From: Capsicum annuum
Lineage: Eukaryota > Streptophyta > Magnoliopsida > Solanales > Solanaceae
DNA: 64,000 bases
Direction: 5' to 3'
Assembly: GCF_002878395.1 (NCBI RefSeq)
Contig: NC_061115.1
Span: 150,595,368-150,659,367 of the forward strand
The notes beneath the pieces were generated by a model. That model was not told the DNA's origin. It was given only the letters and a program-made list of their open reading frames with translations, and did not search any database. The position numbers were made by a program, and so were the translations under genes. Position 1 is the stretch's first letter, and every line of letters begins with the position of its first letter. This document shows, in pieces, positions 1 to 11,293 of this stretch.

Positions 1-592
1 ATCAGTCATCTACTCAATTAGTCTATGTTCATTACTACCAATGGCATCAAATCATAACCATCAAATGTCAAGATACCTTATTATCACCATAAAGACACTT
101 TCTAGGTATAAAAAAGCATTTAAGGGTTTCAAGAGAACTAACATCATTCTTGGCCTAAGGTGGGATGAAGAGTCCACTTATATATCACCAAAATACATTA
201 TATTGAAAGTTATACACAAGACTAGTCTAAGGTATCTAAATCTACTCTTAGATGTTTAGTAATCCACAATTTGACCTAAGATATAGATTCGTCCCACTTA
301 CAATAACCAAGTCAACATGGAAACTAAGGCTACCTCACTTAATTTAAGAAACTAAGGCTAAAATTACCTGAAGCATCAGTGACTAAGACACTTTTACCTA
401 AGTTGAGTAACCTAGGGCATTCTCATCCTAAACATAAGACATGAAGTACAATTCACCTAAGGCACAAGGAACAAGATAAGTATTCCAAGTATACAAATTC
501 AAAATATTCTAAATGGACTAACTAACCCATGTTTTTCATTTCATCAACCAAAAAACCTAAAACCCATCAAAAAAATAACGCAATATCATAAC
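1..592. other. Unassigned AT-rich sequence left of element B
   Basis: No coding domain, RNA gene or clear LTR end is visible. Element B was inserted at the right edge of this stretch. The sequence should therefore be continuous in origin with what follows B at 20542, which is an LTR of the minus-strand element G. It may be the 3' half of that LTR, but I could not align it to another copy in the window. Short open frames here have no recognisable domain. Confidence 0.4.
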
Positions 593-597
593 CATAC
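593..597. repeat. Left target-site duplication of element B
   Basis: CATAC lies immediately before the LTR start. CATAT follows the other LTR end at 20537-20541. Four of five bases match, which is as expected for an old insertion. Confidence 0.7.
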
Positions 598-3269
598 TGT
601 AATACCCCGAGAATCCAAATCGATAGTAGAACTATGCTTCATGCTCATGATAAATAAATTATAGTGATTTGGTAGTTTTATGATCAAGTTACATGTATAT
701 GTCCTCAAATACATCCTAGCTAATAGACAAATCAAAATATCCCTTACCGATTGAATTCTTGAGAAGGACATTTCCATAGTCAACTCCAAATGAGCATATC
801 TACTATTCTACAAAGAATTTTTGAGCTCATGAACCACCAATAGATATATAATTGAATTATCATTCCAAATATACCAATTTTTCCAAAATTCAGAATCGAA
901 GCAAAAAGTTATGGCCATTTTACTAAGAGTTGTTCAAGTTGTCCAGGAGTGACAGGTAAGCTGATGGACCGTCAAGTCAGCCATGGACCATCACTTTGGC
1001 CGTCATAAATAAAGCATTAAGGCAATTTTATGGCCCAAAAATAATGGTTAGAGTGACGGTCAATCACTCAGACGTTAGTTTTGTCCGAAACAACGCTGAA
1101 ATACCGTTTTAAAGGGATTTTTGGGTCGTTTTCCACCCTATTTAACACCCAATCATGTCAAATCAAAGCACACAAATCATCATTAATCTATAACATCAAA
1201 ATTAGGGTTTATTTCAAGATCAAAACTCAAGAATAAGATTCAAACCCTTCTCCAAGAAAACTCAAGAATCAAAGCGTCACCATTCAAGAACCTTTAAGAA
1301 AAGTTACCTTTAAGAAAAGTTAACCTCCTTAAAGATTCAAGCTTTTGAGGTATGCATAGTGTTAATACATGGACTCCTTTCATCCATGAAGCCCAACAAT
1401 CTCTTTTCTAAGTTCAAGTTTATGGATTTTTTTATGAATTTCATGTTGGGTTTATTTTATTTATGTTGAGAACGATCAATTGAATTCAAATCCATTTTGG
1501 GTGATTAATGTTATGTGGAATTTATTTGTATAGATGTATATTTATGTCAACCTATGATTAAACACTAGGATGATGAAATTAGAGTTGAATTATGATATTT
1601 AATTATTGTATAATAGTGTTTATATGTACCATGCCTACCATGTGTTTGATTAAATGCCTATATGAAGGAAAAGTGCCCAACTAGTATGATATCATGAAAT
1701 CCCCAATTATGTACAAATTTATGCATATCATATGTTTGATGAAGTGCTTTAGTATATTAATTATGGATTATGATATTAGTCATGTGTTCAAGTCAGTTAT
1801 GTTATGTCAGTTTTTTTTCATCAAGTACAGGGGGTACTTGTACCCAAAATATTAGCTTTGTGCCTAGAGCCATGTCATGTTTTCACGATACTCTTTATCA
1901 AGCAATGTTCCATATAACTCAGTCCGTCATATGACTCAGGAAAACCTAAAAATCTTAGTAATCTCAGTAGTTCAGTACTCTCAGTGATCTCAGAACTCAG
2001 TAATCTCTGTAACCTCAATATTTCCAATCAATCTCAGTAACTACAGTACTCTCAGTCAGTCCTCAGAACTCAGTACATTCCGTTAGTCAACAAAACTCAG
2101 GAAATTTTGCTTAGCTCTGCTAGACAACACCACTAGTATCAGTTCAGTTTAGTTAATTATTTCAACTTAGTTAATAAGTTCATAGTCTTTTAGATGGGAG
2201 TAAAATTCATCACTGAGCATGCTTAGGGATGGGGACTCACCCGCTAGATATGACTGAGATGGCTAGAAGCAATCCCTAAGTTCTAGAACTACATAGCCAG
2301 CGTAGGTATGATATGTCAACCATTAGATAGAACTGACATACTCAAGGATCACCCATTAGCACATTTAAATGTATAAGACTAATTCCAGGGGTCACCAACT
2401 AGATTAGTACTGACTCCACAACAGTTGTCTTTACTAGGGGTGTGGTACTGACACCCTTCCAACTGAGGTTACAGGTTGGACCCCAATTAGCATAGTTTAG
2501 GGCATATCAGTTAAATAAATACATCCTACAACTTCAGTTATAGAATCATGAATTTCAGATACAATCAATTTAGCTCATAGTATAGATTTAGGATTGTTAG
2601 ATACAGTCAATTATTGTCATTATAAATAGACTCTGGGATTACCCACTAGACAAGGTTGATCTCAACTAAGGCCAATCAGTATCAGTATCATCAAATTTAG
2701 AGATCACCCACTCGATAAGACTAATCTTAGATTCAGTTACTTAGATATTGTATGGAACTTAGCTAGTTCCATCAGATTTAGGATTGTCAGATATAGTCTC
2801 TCTTGTTATCAGTTATGTCAGTTACAGAACTTATGTTATCAGTATTCAGCTTCAGAACTATAAGAACAGTCAGCCAGACCAATTCTTCATAATCAGAACT
2901 GTAAGACACAGTTATTCATGTATTAGTAACATAGTATCCGTCCCTTAGTATTCAGTAATATAGTATTAATCTTTCTCACTCATCAGTGACTCAGATTTCA
3001 ATATAAGTAAAATTAGTAGTAAGAACTCAGTATTCAGTCCTATCATGATCTCAGTTACAATTACGTAGTCATGCATGTATTCTCATGTTCATGTTAGTCA
3101 GTCAGTTAGTATTGTTCATGCATATGAACCATTTGTATTCAGCCTACTTCAGTTGCATACCAGTATATTCAAAGTACTGATGCATTTGTGCTATGGTGTC
3201 TTATACCATAGGTTTAGAAGAACGAGCTCTAGAGCATTAGTAGCATCTAGGTTCAGCAATTAGAGTCAG
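598..3269 (+). repeat. Element B 5' LTR, first part
   Basis: It matches 17478 to about 20186 of the 3' LTR. It contains the U3 cluster of GACGG/CCGTC repeats near 960-1075, a TATA-like CTATTTAAC near 1138, and a stretch rich in CTCAGTA-type short repeats (about 1930-2100). It also has the GGGATGGGGACTCACC segment (2230 on) shared with the LTRs of A and C. The match stops at 3269, where insertion M begins. Confidence 0.85.
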
Positions 3270-3461
3270 TAATCTTGGATGTATTTATACACCTAAGAAC
3301 CATAAATTATCCATATTTTAGCTAAGTTTAGAGAATAAAGTGCCTAGTTTCTGATGTTTTTACTCTACTTCTATGTAATTGAGCTAACCGATGTGATTAG
3401 CATAATTTTAGGTATAAATAAGGTAGATAAAGACATGATGGGACTATGGAATGCAGATGAA

Positions 3462-3466
3462 ATATG
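3462..3466. repeat. Left target-site duplication of element A
   Basis: ATATG directly precedes the LTR start at 3467. The identical ATATG follows the other LTR end at 13967-13971. The perfect 5 bp duplication fixes both ends of element A. Confidence 0.9.
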
Positions 3467-6140
3467 TGTAACACCCTAATTTTCTAAACCAGAATGGTAC
3501 ACGGTACTTACGACCCCAAAGGACCACAAGCTAACCCATGACTGATAGCTATACCTGTACACCGCATAATATATATGTAAAATGTTGAAAACATGAACAA
3601 TAGGCCATAAGGTTCAACTGAATAGAATATCTGATAAATAACAACATCCATATAGGGTAACAAATACCCAAAATAACTGAAAGCTGAATCTAAAAATTGA
3701 AATAAATCTGAAAGCCTCTGAGTACTGTCTAAATAAGGAGTTGAAGGAATATGTCTCCAACTAACTCCATCTAGCAAAACTAAACTGAAATAATTAATGA
3801 AATCAAATAATATCGTCCTAGAAGGGATGAGGACTCACTGCAACTCAATGACTAGAATGCTACAGATGATCTGGAACTCGTTTCTCTTAACCTATTATGT
3901 AACATGAAAGAAAGAACCATAGCACAAATGCGTCAGTACGACTGGAGTACTGAGTATACGAGTGAGGTAGGCTAAATGCAAAAGGGTTTACATGCATGAA
4001 CAATGCTAACTGAATGGCTGATATGAACATAAGAGTACAAACATTAATATATAGTAACTAAAATCGTGAATACATAATATCTGGATCTTTATGCTAATAC
4101 ATTATTTAGTTATCTAACATGACTGATACTAAAATTTTGATAACATAGATGACTGTGTTTGATAGTCCTGAATCTAATAGAACTACCTGAGTTCCATACT
4201 GTAACTAAATTGAATGTAACTGATAGTCCTGGTATACTGAAATTTGAAAAACTATCTGATTCTTTTACTGAGACTGGCACTGAAATTATGGGAGGTAGTT
4301 TCTTAACCGACATTCTCCAATAATGTATATATCTTGGTTGGGGTCCAATATCTACCCCGATTGGAAGGGTTTTAATACCGCACCACTGGTAAGGACAACT
4401 GTGAGTGACCCTTAGCTGGCATGTACTCAAATGAGAATGGTGGGAACCATAAACTGATAGGTTAAGCCACCTCATCAACCCTAATCTGGTAGGTTAAGAT
4501 GTCTCAATCTATGCTGGCTACGTAGTTCTGGAACATAAGGATGATTACAAAGAATCACACCCTAAACTGGCAAGTGAGTTCCCATCCCTGGGTTCACTCG
4601 GTGCTAACTTCTACTCCAATTGGAAGAGACTGAACATGATTTAACTGGCTGTACATGGACTTAGTAACTAACTTCGATTGACTGACCAAATAGTACTACT
4701 ATCTGAGAATTTATTTAGATTATGACATTTCTGAGATTTCCTGAGTCACATGACTGACTAAGTTCTATAGATCATGTCTTGACTAAGATTATCATGATAA
4801 TGTGACATGGCTCTAGTCCATAACTGTATTTTTGGGTACTAGTACCCCCAGGACTCAATAGAAGGAAAATGACACATATAACTGACTTGATCATAAAATA
4901 GTCCACATTTCACCATATCATAAGTAGGGGATTTCACACTAAGAATAGTTCTCAACATCTTACGTATGGAAGGGAAATTCATACAATATGTGTATACTTG
5001 CATAGCTTTAATATCATGCTCAATCCATATCACAACAACGACGTATATCAATCATGTGAAATCATAAAGCATAGAGCATGGAATTGTCATTTAAACACTA
5101 TTAAATCATAGGATATGAATTCTATCATCCTAGGACTTTTATCAAACACTTTGCATGTATTATTTTAGCTTAGGTGTGTTTTCATGAATTTCCCCATTTT
5201 GAACCACATAAAGTTCATGGATTTCAACTAACGAACACATATACTTCATGAAAACACCTTTAGATATCATCTTGAAACTTAAACAACAATTATCAACACG
5301 TACATGGTCATATCACAACACGAAAATCACTATATAATATTTAAAACATGGTTCTTGAGCTCTATGAATGAAATGGATTCATAGATGAACACTACGTTTA
5401 CCTTAGATTGAAGATTCTTGATGATTGATGGAGAAATTTGCTTGAACTTGAATCCCCAATTGAAAACCCTAATGTGTTCTTGAGAGGATTTTTAGAGAAA
5501 GAGTATGTTTTGGTGAAATAAGGGCTTAATTCCGTGTTTATGGAATATATAGGGGTGGAAAGATGACCCAAATACACCTCTAGATACGTCATTTAATTTC
5601 TATGAAAATTATCCGATTTGGGCCCCCGACACGATGTGGAGATATCGCGTTGCCCCCTATTTATGACTTAAAAACTCACTGCGATGAGGTGGAATCATGG
5701 AGAGACACTGGAAATTGACAAATATCATTTTGGCTTATGGCACAATGCGCCACTGACTGAAATGACGTTGCTGAAACTTTAAATCGCCATAACTTTTTCA
5801 TCCGGTGTCAGATTTAGGAGAATTTTGTATCGACGGAAAGATTATTCAATTATTTACAATTTGGAGGGTACAAATATTCCAAAATACCACCTATAAAGAA
5901 AGTTATGCTCGTTCAAATATGACCTATGTGAAATGACATACGAAAACTTGGTGGATTCAAAAGTTCTTAGCTTTGCTTACTCTAAGTGACTCTTATGAAC
6001 ATGCTTAAAACATCATAAGGTCTATTATCACTAGGATACTCATCCTTATTCATGTACTCTAATATGAATCACAGGATAGGAGGTTTCATGTGTAGGAACA
6101 ATGGTTCATTTTCTAGCTTAGAAATATATGGGTTGTTACA
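3467..6140 (-). repeat. Element A 3' LTR
   Basis: It is a 2,674 bp partner of 11294-13966. On the minus strand it starts TGTAACAACCC at 6140 and ends GGGTGTTACA at 3467. A TATA-like element lies at 5544-5552. Upstream of it in the sense direction (higher coordinates, about 5615-5760) is a CpG-bearing stretch of the U3 region. It is a relative of the B and C LTRs. Confidence 0.92.
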
Positions 6141-6155
6141 ATATCTACCCCTTGG
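6141..6155 (-). other. Element A polypurine tract
   Basis: On the minus strand CCAAGGGGTAGATAT directly abuts the LTR start TGTAAC. It is preceded by GAGGACGAATG, a motif that also precedes the PPTs of related elements here (GAGGACAAATG in C). Confidence 0.85.
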
Positions 6156-6623
6156 AAACATTCGTCCTCGACTGAGACTGATTAAAATGGGGATAGATGA
6201 TAAAATGAAGTATGTAAAAGACATACACTAATGAAACATGATCTCATGACAGACATGATTGATAAGCTAAACATACCATGCTGGACATATATATCTAATG
6301 TATAAGTAACTGATTCAAGAATGCATAACTGAGATTTTTGATATCTAAGTCCTCCCAATGAGAATGCACATTTGATGCATAATTATACACTAGACTAATA
6401 CATGAATTCATGACTTAATATGCAATGGTACTTGATACCATATTTGCAATGAAATGTGAGCATGAATTGAATACCAAGTTGTATAGAATACTTAACAGGA
6501 AACTGAATATGCTTAAGGAGAACTGTTACCTTGAGCTTGATTTGGATTGGTAGAGGAGAGGTGAGGATACTTAGTACCAATGTCTTCTTCTGCTTCCCAA
6601 GTATATCCCACAATGAACTAATT

Positions 6624-6965
6624 TTGTCAAAGAACTTTGACTAGAGGGACTTCTTTGTTCCTCAGTCTACGAGTCTGATAGTCTAGAATTTTGACCAAAA
6701 TTTCCTCATAGAGGAGACTGTTCTGACTGTCAATGCTCTGAATAGGGACTACGACTGATGGATCACCTAAACACTTCTTGGGCAAAGAGAAATGAATAAC
6801 TGGATGAACTAAGGCTATATCTGAAGGAAATTCAAGCTCATAAGCTACCTTTCCTAAGCGACTAAGAATCTTGAAGGGACTGATATATCGGGGACTGAGC
6901 TTTCCCTTCTTGCCAAACCACTTCACTACCTTCATGGGAGAGATCTTTAGATAGATATAGTCATC
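6624..6965 (-). pseudogene. Element A integrase C-terminus and chromodomain
   Basis: The minus-strand frame reads through YIYLKISPMKVVKW and GKLSPRYISPFKIL. These belong to the integrase C-terminal GPY/F-type module. After FSLPKKCLGDPSVVV comes the chromodomain-like tail YEEILVKILDYQTRRLRNK, then a Val-Lys-Val-Leu segment. Chromodomains of this type direct integration to heterochromatin by contacting modified histone H3; here this is inferred from the family. The frame ends at a stop where relatives have Trp (TGG to TGA), so the last residues are lost. One more in-frame stop lies just upstream at about 6969. The same module, similarly worn, recurs in C at 33961-34270. Confidence 0.85.
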
Positions 6966-7840
6966 GAACTAGAACTCGAGATCCTTTCTATGAATGTCAG
7001 TATAAGACTTCTGTCGGCTCTGAGCAGCCCAGAGTCTTTCTTTGATCAGCTGGACTTTGTCTAAGGCGTCAAATACTAAGTCAGACGCTATGACCGAGGC
7101 CTCACTAACTTTGAACCACCCAATTAGTGATCTGTACCTCCTACAATAGAGAGCTTCGAATAGAGCCATTTTAATACTGGAATGATAGCTATTTTTGTAT
7201 GCAAACTCAATCAAAGGTAAGTGGTCATCCCAACTTCCCTTGAAATCAGTTGCACACGCCTTTAGCATATCTTTAAGAGTCGGAATTGTCCTGTCTTCTT
7301 GACCATCTATCTGAGGATGAAAAGTTGTATTGAGATGAACTTGGGTACCAAGACCCTTTTAGAATACTTTCCAGAAGTGAGAGATAAATTGGGTACCTCT
7401 GTCTGAGATAATAGATAATGGAACATCGTGTAATCTGACCAACTTCTTGATATAGAGTTTGGTGTACTCCTCAGCTAAATAATAGGTATGGACTGGAAGA
7501 AAATAGGCTGACTTGGTCATTCTATCTTTAATGACCCAAATTAAATCATGCTGATGACGAGTTCGAGGAAAACCCATCACGAAGTCCATGTTCACTTCTT
7601 CCCACTTCCAAGTAGGAATGGTGAACTCCTGCATGGAACCACTAGGTTTCTGATGCTCAATATTAACCCGTTGACATGTAGGGCACTTAGCGACAAATTC
7701 TACAAAACCTCTCTTTATCCCACTCCACCAATAGATCCCCCACAGGTTGCGGTACATTTTAATGGCCCCTGGATGAATAGACTATCATGTACCATGCGCT
7801 TCTGCAAGAATTCACTGCTTTAAATCATCTACACTTGGAA
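6966..7840 (-). pseudogene. Element A integrase zinc-binding and catalytic core
   Basis: From high to low coordinate the minus strand shows three blocks. The zinc-binding end is at about 7840-7640, with AKCPTCQRVNIEHQKPSG. The first catalytic Asp lies in VNMDFVMGF and the second in SIISDRGTQF. The third block has DGQEDRT at about 7300-7320, where relatives carry Glu at the catalytic position (C reads DGQEERT, F reads KEERT). In A this acidic residue is Asp, which may lower or abolish activity. The core continues as WDDHLPLIEFAYKNSYHSS. A frame break or stop separates the pieces 7359-7757 and 6969-7268. The function would be cDNA insertion; this copy is a pseudogene. Confidence 0.85.
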
Positions 7841-8063
7841 CATAGAGAAGACCCTGACAACGAATGACACCATCTCCTCCTTGGGAGAAAACCTCTACTT
7901 TTTTATTCTGAACTGTCTCTTTTAGCTTGACAAGGCTAAGATCCCTGTCTTGTTTTTCTTTTACCTCAGAAACTAGAGATGACTTAGAACCATCCTAAAC
8001 ACATACACCACCCTTTGAAGAATCAACTAATAGAACACCTCATCTGGTAAGCTGATGGATTTC

Positions 8064-8696
8064 CTAAGCTATTTTCTTCTTTCTATCCTCAACGTGATAA
8101 ACACTACCCAAGGAGAGTCTACTGAGAGCGTCGGCCATAACGTTGGCTTTTCCTGGATAATAAAGGACACTCAAGTCATAATCTTTCAAGAGCTCTAACC
8201 ACCTTTTCTGATGAAAATTGAAATCTTTCTGAGAAAAGACATATTGGAGACTTTTATGATATGTGAAGACATCTACATGAACTCTGTATAGATAATGCCT
8301 CCAAATCTGTAAGGAAAATACTATAGCTACTAACTTAAGATCGTGAGTAGGATAATTCTTCACATGGGGCTTTAACTGCCTGGAGGCGTAGGCTATGACC
8401 TTACCATACTGTATGAGGACACAACCCAAACCTACTCTGGATGCATCACAGTATGCTACGAACCAATCTGAACCATCTGGAAGAGCTAAGACTGAAGTTG
8501 AGGTGAGTCGAGTCTTCAAATCCTGAAAACTCTTCTCATAAAGATCTGACCACTGAAACTTGACCTTCTTTCGAGTCAATCTGGACATGGGGGATGAAAT
8601 AGAAGAAAATCCCTTAATAAACCACCTGTAATAGCTAACGAAACCCAAGAAACTCCTGATATCTGATAGAGAGATAGGGCGAGGCCAGTTTCTCAC
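8064..8696 (-). pseudogene. Element A RT thumb/connection and RNase H
   Basis: An uninterrupted 210-codon stretch opens with the RT thumb motif [16 protein letters not shown]. It continues into RNase H with [49 protein letters not shown] and the end motif [14 protein letters not shown]. RNase H removes the RNA template during reverse transcription. The first catalytic Asp (YCDAS) and the terminal Asp (ADALSR) are present. The Glu expected in HDLEL is Lys (HDLKL), a change shared with element C, so it may predate both copies. This is the longest open stretch of pol in element A. Confidence 0.88.
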
Positions 8697-9450
8697 TGCT
8701 TCAGTCTTCTGAGGATATACTCTAATGCCATCACCAAAAATAATATGGCAAAGGAATGCTGTTGACCTTAGCCCAAACTCGCACTTACTAAATTTGGCGA
8801 ATAGCTAGTGATCTCTAAGAGTCTGAAGAACAATTCTGAGATGGTTTGAATGATCATGCTCTGTGAGAGAATAGACCAGGATATCATCTATGAAGACTAT
8901 AATGAACATGTCTAAGTACTACTTGAACACAAAGTTCATCAAGTCTATGAAAGTAGCTGAGGAATTAGTAAGACCAAAGGACATAACTAGAAATTCGAAG
9001 TGACCATACCAAGTACGGAAAGCTATCTTTGGGATGTCATATTCTCTAACTCTAAGCTGATGATAGCCTGATTTGAGGTCTATCTTAGAGAAATAACTAT
9101 CCCCTTGAAGTTGGTAAAATAAGTCATCTATTATGGAAAGAGGATACTTGTACTTAACTGTAACTTTGTTGAGCTGACGGTAATCAATACACATCCTGAA
9201 AGAACTATCTATCTTGCGCACGAATAAGATTGGTACACCTTACGAGGAAATACTGGGTCCAATGAATCCCTTATCTAAGAGATCCTTCAACTGATCCTTA
9301 GTTCTTTAAGTTCTGTTGGTGTCATTCTCTATGGCGGAGTAGAAATAGGCTGAGTATCTAGAATAAGGTCAATGTTGAAGTCTATTTCCCTTTCGGGAGA
9401 AATGCCTAGAAGATCTTCAGGAAAGACATCTTAATATTCGTTAACCAGTA
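8697..9450 (-). pseudogene. Element A reverse transcriptase
   Basis: The minus strand shows the RT start block ([14 protein letters not shown] at about 9430-9380), then [29 protein letters not shown] and [16 protein letters not shown]. The active-site block [10 protein letters not shown] is at about 8870-8905. The catalytic Asp-Asp pair is present. A TAG at 8919-8921 interrupts the frame just before YLDMF; element C has CAG (Gln) here. There is also a frame change near 9290-9310. The function would be copying element RNA to DNA. Coverage of the RT motifs is nearly complete. Confidence 0.9.
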
Positions 9451-9629
9451 GGGTTGATTCAAAACTAGGAGATTTGGAACCAGAGTCTTTACTGTGAATG
9501 AGATGATAAACACATCTCTTAGAAATTATTTTCCTTGCTCGAAGGTAGGAAACAAGATGACCTCTGAAAGATGAAGTACTACTCTCCCACTCTAGGATGG
9601 GCTTATTAGGTAAATGAAATTGAACTATC

Positions 9630-9930
9630 CTGTTCTTACAGTACTATGGCTTTGCAAAAATGAAGCCAATCTATGCTGAGAATGATATCAAAATCAGTCG
9701 TCTCTAACTCGACTGAATCTACTGATGTGGCTTTTTGAAATATCATAATCGGGAAATTCCTATATACCCATCGAGCTATGATGGTTTTACCCACTGGGGT
9801 AGAGATTGAAAAGGGCTCTGCTAAAATTTTGGGACTAATTTCGGAATCGCCTGCTATATAAGGAGTAACAAAAGACAAAGATGCACCTGGATCTAGTAAA
9901 GCGTAAACATGAACATGAAAAATTTATAAT
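9630..9930 (-). pseudogene. Element A aspartic protease
   Basis: The minus strand reads ALLDPGASLSFVTPYI at about 9910-9860, and later FDIILSIDWLH at about 9685-9650. These are the active-site Asp and flap/DWL blocks of a retropepsin. I remember the DPGA form of the motif from Solanaceae gypsy polyproteins, so the Pro is probably not a fresh mutation. The stretch 9636-9878 is open. About 180 bases between this domain and the RT start block show no further conserved motif. The enzyme would process Gag-Pol. Confidence 0.8.
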
Positions 9931-11073
9931 GTACCAGTAATAACATTAGGAGAATTTTCCTGATCCTGTCGGTTCTGAAGAGCATAGAGTCTATTTGGAC
10001 GTTGCCTACTAGTAGCACTGAAAGTGGCACCCTGCTGATTTGGGCGACCGGGTTGCTAACCCTTTTGACCTAACTGTGGACACTCGCTAATGCCACAACC
10101 AAAACAAATATCACTACCATTTTTACAGGTACCCTTGTGGTTCTTACCATAAGTTTGACATAAGGGATTAGTTCGGTAACTGCTAACACTGCCCTGAGAC
10201 TTAGAGCCTGGTGATCGATCTCTATTGCCATCTCTGATTTTTAGCACTGAGGCACTGGCGGAGGAAGGTGCTAGAATTTTGGGCTTAGGACAGAATTATG
10301 AATGGTTTCCTCTTTTTGATTTGGGTTGAGCAAAACTGAAACTACCTGATCTAGCTGTCTTGTTCTGCCTCTCCCTAGTCCTAATATTATGCTTCTCTAT
10401 TTGCTGAGCATGGGTCATGAGCCTAGCTAAAGTCATATCATTGTTCATCATCGAAGACCTACACTTATTTACCATGCTATTACTCACTCCTGACACGAAC
10501 TTGCTCATCTTAGCCCTGTTGTCTGCAACCACATGAGGACATATCTGGCTATCTGAGTAAATCTGGAAGAATACTCTTTAACCATTATATTTTCCTTCCT
10601 GAGGTTGATGAACTCCAGAACTTTTGCCTCCCCCAACTCTTGGGGAAAGAATCTGTCTATGAAAGCTATGACAAATTCCTCCCATGCAAAGGGACCTGCA
10701 TCCTATAACCTCTCAGACTTCCATTGCTTGTACCAAGTATGAGCCACATCTTGCAACTATTATGCGGCTAACTTGGAACTCTGACAAGAAGTAACTCCCA
10801 TGATGTCTATGACCTTCTGGACTTGGTCAATGAATTCCTAAGGGTCTTTATCAGATTTATACCTGAAAAAAGATAGAGGATTCATTTAGGTGAAGTCCCA
10901 AATCCTAGCTGCGGTTGATTTGGCCACTGGATTGGATGGAATAATTGGTGGACATTCATTTAGGGTAGCCACAGACTAAGCAAGCAATGCATCCTAAAAT
11001 TCACATGAGAAACATGTTTGTCCAAAGGATCTTTGGGCTGAGGAGCAGGCTGGTTTCTTCTATTTGGAGGCAT
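9931..11073 (-). pseudogene. Element A gag (nucleocapsid with zinc knuckle)
   Basis: The likely start is the ATG at 11073-11071 (MPPNRRNQPAPQPK), about 200 bases inside the PBS as expected for gag. Multiple stops and frame changes follow. The frame is open again at 10296-10532 (VADNRAKMSKFVSGVSNSMV, then LARLMTHAQQIEKHNI) and at 10056-10247. The latter carries the zinc-knuckle region CQTYGKNHKGTC and ICFGCG; the second Cys of the first box is Tyr. Gag forms the particle and binds element RNA. The same blocks occur in B (15513-16551) and C (29775-30920), which confirms the alignment. Confidence 0.85.
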
Positions 11074-11276
11074 ATTATGAATTAAGAGAAAAACGGATTA
11101 GACAAAGAGTTTAACTTAAGATTATGCTCACTAGCACGACATAAATACTGAAAGAGGGGAAACTATTCATAAAACATCTCATAGCCTCTTGCACATAAAT
11201 GTGGAATGTAACACAACCATGCATAAGACTCTACTAAATGTGGCTTTCAGACTTCCTAGGACTCTATTGAACCTTA

Positions 11277-11290
11277 GGCTCTGATACAAA
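11277..11290 (-). other. Element A primer binding site (tRNA-iMet type)
   Basis: On the minus strand TTTGTATCAGAGCC lies three bases inside the 5' LTR end. It matches the widespread plant PBS TGGTATCAGAGC except at the first positions. It pairs with the 3' end of initiator-Met tRNA to prime minus-strand DNA. Confidence 0.85.
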
Positions 11291-11293
11291 GTT

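Noticed and set aside
41..259. 72-codon open frame on the plus strand
   Set aside because: No domain, no composition unlike its surroundings, inside likely repeat sequence; chance length for AT-rich DNA.
7548..7823. 91-codon plus-strand open frame
   Set aside because: Shadow of the integrase of element A on the opposite strand.
9860..9910. Protease DPGA in element A as a damaged DSGA active site
   Set aside because: I recall DPGA as the usual form in Solanaceae gypsy polyproteins, so it is probably a lineage feature; C reads DS followed by a stop here, so the question is not fully settled.
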